DNA of 64,000 nt from an uncultured Microbacteriaceae bacterium (GTDB lineage: Bacteria > Actinomycetota > Actinomycetes > Actinomycetales > Microbacteriaceae). Both the position numbers and the translations under genes were made by a program. This document shows, piece after piece, positions 16,434 through 23,880 of the stretch; the first letter of the stretch is position 1; the number at the start of each line of letters is the position of its first letter. The stretch lies in assembly GCA_947487835.1 (NCBI GenBank), contig CANKXX010000005.1:186001-250000 (forward strand). The letters are read 5' to 3'. Below the pieces are notes generated by a model. The model did no database searches. It was not told the origin of the DNA and saw only the letters and a list, made by a program, of their open reading frames with translations.

Positions 16434-18395
16434 TCAGGCGGTCAAGGGAACCAGACCCAGCGCGCTCGCCCGGCGTGCCCGGCGCACCGCCAGGAACGAC
16501 AGCAGCACGCACACGATGCCGAACAGCGCGAGCACGATCATCGCCGTGACCACCGATCCCGCCGATCCGCCCGCGACGATCGCCTGCATCCCCTGCACGC
16601 CGTAGGTGAGCGGCAGGAACGGGCTGATCGCCCGGAACGGGGACGCCACGAGCTCGATCGGATACAGGCCGCCGGTCGCCGTCAGCTGGATGGCGAGCAG
16701 CAGCAGCGAGACGATCAGCCCCACGCGGCCGAAGGCCGCCGTCAGCAGGTAGTGGAACGCGGTGAAGGCGCCCGCCATGAGCAGCGAGAAGAGCAGCGTC
16801 ACCGGCAGCAGCGCCCAGTCGATGCCCACCGCGGTGTGCAGGAGCGCCACCAGGAGCACGGCCTGGACCGCCGCGATGCCGAGGGCCGCGCCGAGCGAGC
16901 GCCGCAGCAGCCGCCCGGTGGGCGCCGGGGACGCGAGGGCCCGGCGGGCGAGCGGGCGGAGCGCGAGGAAGATCGCGAGCGCGCCGAGCCAGAGGCCGAG
17001 CGGAACCACGAGCGAGGAGATGCCCGATGAGATGTCGCTCACCTCGTTGTCCCGCTGCACCGTGAGGGTGATCGGGTCCGCGACGACACCGGCCGCGTTC
17101 TCCGCCTCGTCCTCGGTGTAGCTGGGCACGGACGCCGCGCCCTGCTCGAGCCCATTGGCGAGCTCGGACGCGCCGGTCGCGAGCCCGGTCGCGCCGCCGA
17201 CGGTGGCCGACGCCCCCTCGGCGAGCTGGCCGAGGCCGTCGCTGAGGGCGGCCGCGCCGTCGCGCAGCCCCTCGGAGCCGCCGGAGAGCTGGGCGGCCCC
17301 GGATGCGCTGGCCGCGATGCCGGACTGCAGCTGGCCGATGCCCGCTGCTCCCGCGTTGAGCTGCTCGCCCGCCGCGTCGAGCTGGTCGAGCTGGCCCGGG
17401 AGCGCCTGCAGCGCCTGCAACTGCCCGATCGGAAGGGACGACAGCGACTGGATGGCGGTCGATGCTCCGGCGACGGCCGCCGGGGCGCCCGGGTTGAGGG
17501 CTGCCAGCTGCTCGGGGTCGAGGCTCTCCAGCACCTGCACGAGGTTCCCGAGGGCCTGCGGATCCAGGCCCTCGAGGACCTCCGGGTCCACCGTCGGCAC
17601 GGACTGGCGGAGCGCGCTCGTGAGCTGGCTCACCCCACCGGTGTACTGGGTGATGCCCCCGGACAGCTGGTCGAGCTGGGACGCCCCCTCGCTCAGCTGG
17701 TCCAGCCCGGAGCTCAGCTGATCGACGCCCGTCGTGTACTGCGCGACGCCACCCGCGAGCGCCTCCGCGCCCTGCTGGGACGCGACCACTCCCCCGGTCA
17801 GCTCGTCGAGCCCCGTGCCGAGGCTCGTCGCACCGGCGGACAGCTGGTCCGCCCCGTCCGCCGCCTGGGTGAAGGCACCGCTGATGCTGCCGAAGCCCGT
17901 GAACACCCCGTTCACGTACTGCGCGGTGATGTCGTTGCCGAACACCGCGACCATGCCGGTGCCGACGGCCTGCGTCGCCGCCCCGGTGAGGTAGCCGTGG
18001 GCGTCGTCGGTCTCGACGGTCAGCTCCGCACGCTCGGGCGTCGGCTGGGACAGGGAGGTGATCGACGCCGAGAAGTTCTCGGGAACGGTGAGCACGGCGT
18101 ACACCTCGCCGCTGCGGAGCATGTCCTCCGCCTGGTCCTCGTTGGTGATGGTCCAGTCGAACGCCTGCGCGTCGTCGCTCGTGAGCTCGGTCACGAGCAG
18201 GCGCCCCGCGAGCACGGGCTGCTGGGTGCCGTCCGGCAGCGTCTGCTGCACCATCTCGTCCTGGTTCACGATGGCGGCGGGCACCCGCTCGATGCCCGTG
18301 TCTGCCTGGGACAGGGCGCCGACGAACAGGCCGGCGACCACGAGCGGCACGCCCGAGATGAGGACGAGGATCGAGCGCTTCCTCCAGCGGCTCAT
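16434..18395 (-). CDS. YhgE/Pip family membrane protein
   Basis: A 653-residue membrane protein. One N-terminal helix (SILVLISGVPLVVAGLFVGAL) is followed by a large extracytoplasmic region and five C-terminal helices of ABC-2-like type (from about residue 465). The extracellular part (about residues 180-400) is a long series of Gly/Leu repeats such as QLSSGLDQLSEGASQL, the hallmark of this family. ATG 18395 is chosen because GGAAAGGA lies 5 bases upstream. The frame is also open to ATG 18476 and GTG 18479, which overlap the MMPL stop and would add a Pro/Ala-rich tail. Relatives include phage-infection proteins and parts of type VII-associated export; no transport substrate is known. Confidence 0.88.
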   Translation of the reverse strand: MSRWRKRSILVLISGVPLVVAGLFVGALSQADTGIERVPAAIVNQDEMVQQTLPDGTQQPVLAGRLLVTELTSDDAQAFDWTITNEDQAEDMLRSGEVYAVLTVPENFSASITSLSQPTPERAELTVETDDAHGYLTGAATQAVGTGMVAVFGNDITAQYVNGVFTGFGSISGAFTQAADGADQLSAGATSLGTGLDELTGGVVASQQGAEALAGGVAQYTTGVDQLSSGLDQLSEGASQLDQLSGGITQYTGGVSQLTSALRQSVPTVDPEVLEGLDPQALGNLVQVLESLDPEQLAALNPGAPAAVAGASTAIQSLSSLPIGQLQALQALPGQLDQLDAAGEQLNAGAAGIGQLQSGIAASASGAAQLSGGSEGLRDGAAALSDGLGQLAEGASATVGGATGLATGASELANGLEQGAASVPSYTEDEAENAAGVVADPITLTVQRDNEVSDISSGISSLVVPLGLWLGALAIFLALRPLARRALASPAPTGRLLRRSLGAALGIAAVQAVLLVALLHTAVGIDWALLPVTLLFSLLMAGAFTAFHYLLTAAFGRVGLIVSLLLLAIQLTATGGLYPIELVASPFRAISPFLPLTYGVQGMQAIVAGGSAGSVVTAMIVLALFGIVCVLLSFLAVRRARRASALGLVPLTA

Positions 18396-18475
18396 GGTGT
18401 TCCTTTCCGAACGAGCGGGTGCGGATGCGGTTGCGGTTGCGGGCGCGGGCGCAGCCGCGGTGTCCACGCGTGCCA

Positions 18476-21394
18476 TCACGCGAGGGAGAGGTCGGCGACG
18501 CGCGGGGCGTTCGCGGTGGGGAGGGCGATGCGCGGGCCGGGGCCGTCGCGCTCCTCGAGCGGGTCGGCGCTGAGCAGGAGCACGGCCGTGCCGACGTGCA
18601 CGAGCGACCGCACGGCGGTGAGAAAGGCGCGCTCCTCGTCTGAACCCGGGAAGCCATCACCCGTGTCGAGCACGAGCACGGGCGTGCGCTCGACGGCCGC
18701 GAGCGCGGCAAGGGCGATGGCGCGCTGCAGGCGCGGCAGCTCGGCGAGCGTGCTCGACGCCGCGACCGGGCGGGCATCGGCCGCCTCCATGGGCAGCTGG
18801 TTCCACGCCTCGTCGATGGCGAGGTTGACCCGCTCGATCTCGGCACGCACGCGGTCGCCGAGCCGGAGGGAGCGCCAGGCCGGGCCGCGGAGGCTCAGCC
18901 GCTCGGCGAACAGGTCTGCGAGCGTGAGCCGCTCGTCCGCCTCGTCGAGGCGGGTGGTGTCGCCGAGGGCGACGAGCCGCAGGACGCGGCCGGACTCGCT
19001 GGGCAGCGGGTGCCCGGCGACCTGGGCGCGCCCGGACACCGGAGCGAGCCGCCCGGCGAGCGCGGCGGCGAGCAGGCGGCGGTCGAGCTCCTCGCCCGTG
19101 ACCACCGCGGTCTCGCCGGCCCGCACCGAGAAGGTGAGCGGCCCGACGCGCCGGCCGGCGGAGCCGAGCACGAGCTCGTCCGCCGTGACCGCCTCGCCGT
19201 CCCGGGCCTCGGCCCAGGTCGTGGCGTCGCGGTGGTCGCGCAGGCTCTCGCCCTCGATGTCGACGTTCGGCAGCACGCGGCTGAGCCACCTCGGCAGCCA
19301 CCACGCTCCGCGCCCGACGAGCGCCATGGCCGCGGGAACGAGCGTCATGCGCACGAGGAACGCGTCGAAGAAGATGCCGACCGCGAGCCCGAGGGCGATG
19401 GTCTTGATCACGCCGGCGCCCTCCGGCACGAACGCGGCGAAGACGAAGAACATGATGAGCGCCGCCGCCGTGACGACCCGCGCCGCGCCGGAGAAGCCGT
19501 GCACGATGGCGCCGCGCGCATCACCGGTGTGCACGTAGTTCTCCCGCATGCCAGAGACGAGGAAGACCTCGTAGTCCATGGCGAGCCCGAACAGGATGGC
19601 CATGAGCAGGATCGGCATGAAGCTGAGGATGGGGCCGGGCGACACGTGCAGCGCGTCGGCGAAGACGCCCTGCTGGAAGATCGCGACGACGACACCGAAG
19701 GACACGACCACCGAGAGCAGGAAGCCGACCGCGGCCTTCACCGGCACGAACACCGACCGGAAGACGACCATGAGCAGCAGGATCGACAACCCGACGACCA
19801 CGATGCCGAACGGCACGAGGGCGTTGTTCAGCCGGCTCGAGATGTCGGTCTGCACGGCCGTCGTCCCGGTGACGGCGATGTCCGTGTCGTAGCGCTCCTC
19901 GATGTCCGGCGCGAGGTCGCGGATGGCCTGCACGAGCTGCGTGGTCTCCGGGGAGTCCGGTGCGCTCTCGGGGATGACCTGCAGGATGGCGGTGTCGAGC
20001 GAGGGGTTGGGCGTGCCGGTGCCCACCGAGGCGACGTCCTCGAGCGGGCGGAGCTCGTCCGCGATGCCCTCGAGGTCGCCGATCGGGTCGTTGGTCTGGG
20101 TGATGTCGACGAGCAGCACGAGCGGGCCGTTGCGGCCGGGCCCGAAGTTGTCGGAGACCGTGTCGTAGGCCACGCGGGCGGTGGAGCCCTCCGGCTCCGT
20201 CCCGCCGCTCGGCAGGGCGAGCTGCAGCTGCAGCGCGGGCACGAGCATCGCTCCGGCGATGCCGACCACGAGGAGCACGAACACGAGCGGGGCCTTCAGC
20301 ACGATCCGCACCCAGCGCTCGCCGAAGGAGCGGGCACCCGTGTCGGAGGGGTGCGCTCGCTTGTAGGCGCGGGATCCGGGCTTCGGGGCGAGACGCTCGC
20401 CGGCGAGGCCGAGCAGCGCGGGCAGGAGGGTCAGCGCGGAGAGCATGGCGAGCAGCACGGCGAGCGCGGCGGCGACGCCCATCACGCTGAGGAAGGGGAT
20501 GCCGACGACCAGCAGGCCGAGCAGGGCGATGATCACCGTCACGCCCGCGAAAACGACGGCGCTGCCCGCGGTGGCGACGGCGGTGGCCGCGGACTCGGCC
20601 GCCGGCATGCCGAGGGCGAGCTGGTTCCGGTGCCGGATGAGGATGAACAGGGCGTAGTCGATGCCCACGGCCAGGCCGATCATGACGGCGAGCAACGGCG
20701 ACGCGCTCGACACGGGCATGAAGGCCGAGACCGCGATGACGCCGCCGATGACGACGCCGACCCCGACCAGCGCGGTGAGCAGGGGCATGCCGGCCGCGAG
20801 CAGCGAGCCGAAGGTCACGAACAGCACTATCGCGGCGAAGACCACGCCGAGCGCCTCGGTCGGGGTCAGGCCGTACTCCAGGTCCTGGAACACCTGGCCG
20901 CCGAACTGCACCTCGAGGCCCGCCTCCTCGGCCGGGGCGGCCGCCTCGCGGATGCGGTCGAGGGACTCGTCCGTCACCTCGTCGGACTGGCCGCTGAACT
21001 GCACGGTGCCGATGGCGACGCGGTCGTTGTCGGACACGGCATCCGCCGCGTACTCGGAGAAGGGAGAGAGCGACTGCTCGACGCCGTCGACGTCACCGGC
21101 CTCCGCAACCGCGTCCTCGATGGGCTGGCGGTACTCCTCGGCGCTGATGCTGTCGCCATCCGGGGCGACGAAGATCATCTGGGCGCTCGCGCCCGCGGCC
21201 TGCGGGAACACGGCGGAGAGGCGGTCGATGGCCTCCTGCGACTCCGTGCCCGGGATCTTGAACGACTCCTCGGTCGTGCCGCCGAGGGCGAGCCCGCCGC
21301 CCACGACCGCGGCGAGTACGAGCAGCCAGGAGATGAGCACCGGCCAGGAGCGCCGGTAGGCGAAGGTGCCGATTCTGTAGAGCAGGGTTGCCAT
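18476..21394 (-). CDS. MMPL/RND transporter with C-terminal ABC-ATPase-like domain
   Basis: Membrane exporter of 972 residues. Residues ~1-725 are a standard MMPL protein: a first helix, an extracellular loop, then GLAVGIDYALFILIRHRNQL and, in the second half, LFGLAMDYEVFLVSGMRENY (the duplicated GxxxDY proton-relay motif). Residues ~727-972 are not MMPL. They resemble an ABC nucleotide-binding domain (VGPLTFSVRAGETAVVTGEE at the P-loop position, LPRLQRAIALAALAAVERTP after the signature position, VLVLDTGDGF as Walker B). The Walker A Lys and the LSGGQ motif are missing, so ATP hydrolysis is unlikely. ATG 21394 has AGGAG 11 bases upstream. It is downstream of the tetR-type gene and directly upstream of yhgE/pip. 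Confidence 0.9.
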   Translation of the reverse strand: MATLLYRIGTFAYRRSWPVLISWLLVLAAVVGGGLALGGTTEESFKIPGTESQEAIDRLSAVFPQAAGASAQMIFVAPDGDSISAEEYRQPIEDAVAEAGDVDGVEQSLSPFSEYAADAVSDNDRVAIGTVQFSGQSDEVTDESLDRIREAAAPAEEAGLEVQFGGQVFQDLEYGLTPTEALGVVFAAIVLFVTFGSLLAAGMPLLTALVGVGVVIGGVIAVSAFMPVSSASPLLAVMIGLAVGIDYALFILIRHRNQLALGMPAAESAATAVATAGSAVVFAGVTVIIALLGLLVVGIPFLSVMGVAAALAVLLAMLSALTLLPALLGLAGERLAPKPGSRAYKRAHPSDTGARSFGERWVRIVLKAPLVFVLLVVGIAGAMLVPALQLQLALPSGGTEPEGSTARVAYDTVSDNFGPGRNGPLVLLVDITQTNDPIGDLEGIADELRPLEDVASVGTGTPNPSLDTAILQVIPESAPDSPETTQLVQAIRDLAPDIEERYDTDIAVTGTTAVQTDISSRLNNALVPFGIVVVGLSILLLMVVFRSVFVPVKAAVGFLLSVVVSFGVVVAIFQQGVFADALHVSPGPILSFMPILLMAILFGLAMDYEVFLVSGMRENYVHTGDARGAIVHGFSGAARVVTAAALIMFFVFAAFVPEGAGVIKTIALGLAVGIFFDAFLVRMTLVPAAMALVGRGAWWLPRWLSRVLPNVDIEGESLRDHRDATTWAEARDGEAVTADELVLGSAGRRVGPLTFSVRAGETAVVTGEELDRRLLAAALAGRLAPVSGRAQVAGHPLPSESGRVLRLVALGDTTRLDEADERLTLADLFAERLSLRGPAWRSLRLGDRVRAEIERVNLAIDEAWNQLPMEAADARPVAASSTLAELPRLQRAIALAALAAVERTPVLVLDTGDGFPGSDEERAFLTAVRSLVHVGTAVLLLSADPLEERDGPGPRIALPTANAPRVADLSLA

Positions 21395-21449
21395 GGGCTT
21401 GGAGGCTCCTCGGGTGGCGGGGTCGGGCGGGGAAGGCGGATGGCGGCGG

Positions 21450-22052
21450 TCAGGACGCCATGGGGCGCAGCTGCATCGGGGCGAGCAGCTCCGACACCAC
21501 CGTGACGAGAGCAGCCCTGGTCTCGTCGTCGGACAGGGGGGCGGTCGACCACATCTCGGAGGCCGACAGCATGTAGGCGGCACCACCGAGGGCGACGGAG
21601 AAGCGCACGCGCTCCTCCGCCGTCCGCATCTCGCCGCAGAGCGACGAGGCGAGGGACTCGATGAGGCCGTTGGCGCGGCCGATGACGGCCATGCCCTGCA
21701 GCGACTGGCCCTGGTTCACGAACATGTGCACCTGCAGCCGGTTGACGAGCAGGAAGTCGATGAACTCGGCGACGAAGGCGTCCTGAGCGGAGCGGGACGG
21801 CGCCCGGGAGACGAACCGGTCGAGGATCTCGCCGAGGGTGTCCATGGCCGGGGTGAGCGTCGCCTCGAGCAGCGCCTCCTTGGAGGCGAAGTGGTACAGC
21901 ACGCTCGACTTCGAGTAACCGGCGGCGTCCGCGATCTGCTGCAGCGACGTGCCGGCGAAGCCGACGGACGCGAACTGGCGCAGCGCGATCGACTTCAGCT
22001 CCTCGCGGGCGGTCTGCCGGCTGGAGGTCTCGGGCGCGGGGCTGGTCTGCAC
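21450..22052 (-). CDS. TetR-family transcriptional regulator
   Basis: A 200-residue repressor. The N-terminal HTH lies at about residues 20-62 (QFASVGFAGTSLQQIADAAG, YSKSSVLYHFASKEALL), followed by a helical ligand domain. It is first in a leftward cluster with the MMPL transporter and YhgE/Pip protein. A perfect palindrome lies 14 bp upstream of the start, so autoregulation and control of the exporter are likely. The ligand is unknown, perhaps a hydrophobic compound exported by the MMPL protein. Confidence 0.93.
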   Translation of the reverse strand: MQTSPAPETSSRQTAREELKSIALRQFASVGFAGTSLQQIADAAGYSKSSVLYHFASKEALLEATLTPAMDTLGEILDRFVSRAPSRSAQDAFVAEFIDFLLVNRLQVHMFVNQGQSLQGMAVIGRANGLIESLASSLCGEMRTAEERVRFSVALGGAAYMLSASEMWSTAPLSDDETRAALVTVVSELLAPMQLRPMAS

Positions 22053-22065
22053 CCGGTGAGCCTAC

Positions 22066-22083
22066 ACTGACCGATCGGTCAGT
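22066..22083. promoter_or_regulatory. TetR-family operator palindrome
   Basis: Perfect 18-bp palindrome ACTGACCGATCGGTCAGT. Read leftward, a TAGGCT hexamer (-10-like) follows directly and TTACTG precedes it, so the site overlaps the probable promoter of the tetR-MMPL-yhgE cluster. TGACCGATCGGTCA-like operators are typical of this regulator family. Confidence 0.8.
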
Positions 22084-22219
22084 AACCTGGGGGTTGCGCG
22101 GGAACGTCGGACGCCGTAGTCGACGCTCGCGCCTGTCGCTGGGTCGGAGCGGGGCCGTGGCGCAGCCCGGCGTGCGGGGAACGACTGCAGTAGCGTGGAA
22201 CCTCCCCTATGGAGGTCAC

Positions 22220-22399
22220 ATGCGCAAGTACATCCTGAACGGCAGCATCCTGAGCGCGGTGCTCGGCGGATGGAGCACGGTCAAGGCCACCCGCTCCGGT
22301 CCGCACGACTGGCGGCTCGTGCTGATGTGGCTCAGCTGGGCCATCACCCTCGCCGTGGCCATCGGCTCCGTGCACGAGGACTTCAAAAACAACGACTGA
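22220..22399 (+). CDS. Small membrane protein, unknown function
   Basis: A 59-residue protein beginning at ATG 22220 with a perfect GGAGG 4-8 bases upstream. One or two hydrophobic stretches (ILNGSILSAVLGGW and VLMWLSWAITLAVAIGSV) flank a basic segment with RSGPHDW, and the C-terminus is charged (EDFKNND). The frame is open further upstream, but the ribosome-binding site decides the start. No family is recognised. It lies between the TetR operator and a terminator shared with the convergent G6PD-like gene. Confidence 0.6.
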   Translation: MRKYILNGSILSAVLGGWSTVKATRSGPHDWRLVLMWLSWAITLAVAIGSVHEDFKNND

Positions 22400-22423
22400 C
22401 GCCCCCACGGGGCCGACGACGAC

Positions 22424-22451
22424 CGACCGACCGGCACTCGCCGGTCGGTCG
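22424..22451. terminator. Hairpin between small membrane protein and G6PD-like gene
   Basis: 12-bp inverted repeat CGACCGACCGGC / GCCGGTCGGTCG with an ACTC loop, in the gap between convergent genes. It is a probable bidirectional terminator. Confidence 0.65.
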
Positions 22452-22462
22452 TTCGCGTTCCG

Positions 22463-23845
22463 CTAGACGCCGGGCAGGCCTGACCAGGCTTCAGGGCCGG
22501 TGGAACCGACGGGGTACTCGTCGAGCGGCACCTCGTCCGCCCGCCAGGCGGCGAGCACGGGCTCGAGGATGTGCCAGCACTGCTCGGCCGTGTCACCGCG
22601 CACGGCGAGCGTCGGGTCGCCCTTGACGATGCCCTGGAGCACCTCGCCGTAGGCCGGCAGCGTGCCCGGCTGGAACGCGACGTCGAGGGAGACGCGGTCG
22701 ATGTAGTCCGGGTCGCCCGGGCCGTTGACGTTGATCTCGAGCGCGAGCTCGTCGGGGCTGAGCGAGATACGCATCCGGTCCGGCAGCGCCGTGCCCTGCA
22801 GGCCGTCGGGGATGTGCGGCGCCGGCTTGAACGTCACCAGGATCTCGCGCCGCCTGGCGCCGAGCGCCTTGCCCGACCTCAGCAGGAACGGCACGCCGGC
22901 CCAGCGCCAGTTCTGCACCTCGACGGTGAGCTCGGCGAGGGTCTCCGTCTTGCGCTCGGGGTCGACGCCGTCCTCATCCGCGTACGAGGGCAGCGAGCGC
23001 CCCTCGAACTCCCCCGCGGTGTACCGCGCGCGGCGGCCCGCGGTCGTCGGGTCGTCGCCCCAGATCCGGGTGGAGCGCAGCAGGATGCCCTTCGCGTCGC
23101 GCACGTCCTCCGCGTGCAACGTGGTCGGCGGCTCCATGGCGAACACCGCGAGCACCTGCAGGAGGTGGCTCTGGATCATGTCGATGAGCGCCCCGGCCCT
23201 GTCGTAGTAGCGCGCCCGGTTCTCCAGGGCGAGCTGCTCGTCGTAGACGATCTCCACGCTCTGCACGTGCTGGTTGTTCCACAGCGGCTCGAAGATGCGG
23301 TTCGCGAAGCGCAGGCCCATGAGGTTGAGCACGGTCGAGCGTCCGAGGAAGTGATCGACCCGCTGCACCCGGTCCTCGGGCACGAGGCCGCGCAGGAGCT
23401 CGTTGAGAGAGCGGGCGCTCTCCTCGTCCGTGCCGAACGGCTTCTCGAGTGCGAGGGACATCCCCTTCGGCAGGTCGAGCGAGCGGAGGGCCTCGCACGA
23501 CCGCACCGTCACGGCGGGCGGCAGGGCGAAGTAGATGGCGGGCGGGTTGTCGCACGCGTCGAGCAGGCGCTGCATGTCCGCGGCGGTCGTCACGTCGGCC
23601 GTGAGGTAGCGCGTCTTCTCGATCGCCCGGGCGAGCGTGCCGTGCTCGTCCTCCGCGGCGGAGAACGCCTCGGTCACCCGCGCCTGCCACTCCTCCACCG
23701 TGTACTCCTCCACGCCGGCACCGAGGAGCTGCAGGTCGAGGGAGGGATCGGCGGCCAGCAGCTGGCCGAGACCGGGCATCAGCAACCGGGACGACAGGTC
23801 GCCGCTCGCGCCGAGGATGAGAAGGGTCGCCGCACGCTGGTCCAT
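22463..23845 (-). CDS. zwf: Glucose-6-phosphate dehydrogenase-like protein (divergent paralogue)
   Basis: Resembles G6PD, which oxidises glucose 6-phosphate to 6-phosphogluconolactone with NADP. The cofactor fingerprint LGASGDL is at residues 11-17. The substrate region reads RVDHFLGRST where canonical enzymes have RIDHYLGKE, so the phosphate-binding Lys is Arg. After GASGDL the usual TKRKL is SSRLL. The catalytic His region is GALIDMIQSHLLQVLAVFAM (His kept). At 460 residues it is shorter than the ~510 usual, and no opcA or other pentose-phosphate gene adjoins. ATG 23845 is preferred; TTG 23854 is possible. It is divergent from a GH15 enzyme, with 35 bp between. It is probably a second, specialised copy. 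Confidence 0.82.
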   Translation of the reverse strand: MDQRAATLLILGASGDLSSRLLMPGLGQLLAADPSLDLQLLGAGVEEYTVEEWQARVTEAFSAAEDEHGTLARAIEKTRYLTADVTTAADMQRLLDACDNPPAIYFALPPAVTVRSCEALRSLDLPKGMSLALEKPFGTDEESARSLNELLRGLVPEDRVQRVDHFLGRSTVLNLMGLRFANRIFEPLWNNQHVQSVEIVYDEQLALENRARYYDRAGALIDMIQSHLLQVLAVFAMEPPTTLHAEDVRDAKGILLRSTRIWGDDPTTAGRRARYTAGEFEGRSLPSYADEDGVDPERKTETLAELTVEVQNWRWAGVPFLLRSGKALGARRREILVTFKPAPHIPDGLQGTALPDRMRISLSPDELALEINVNGPGDPDYIDRVSLDVAFQPGTLPAYGEVLQGIVKGDPTLAVRGDTAEQCWHILEPVLAAWRADEVPLDEYPVGSTGPEAWSGLPGV

Positions 23846-23880
23846 GTTTGGCAAGAGTAGCCCGTGGAAGGATTGGCAGC

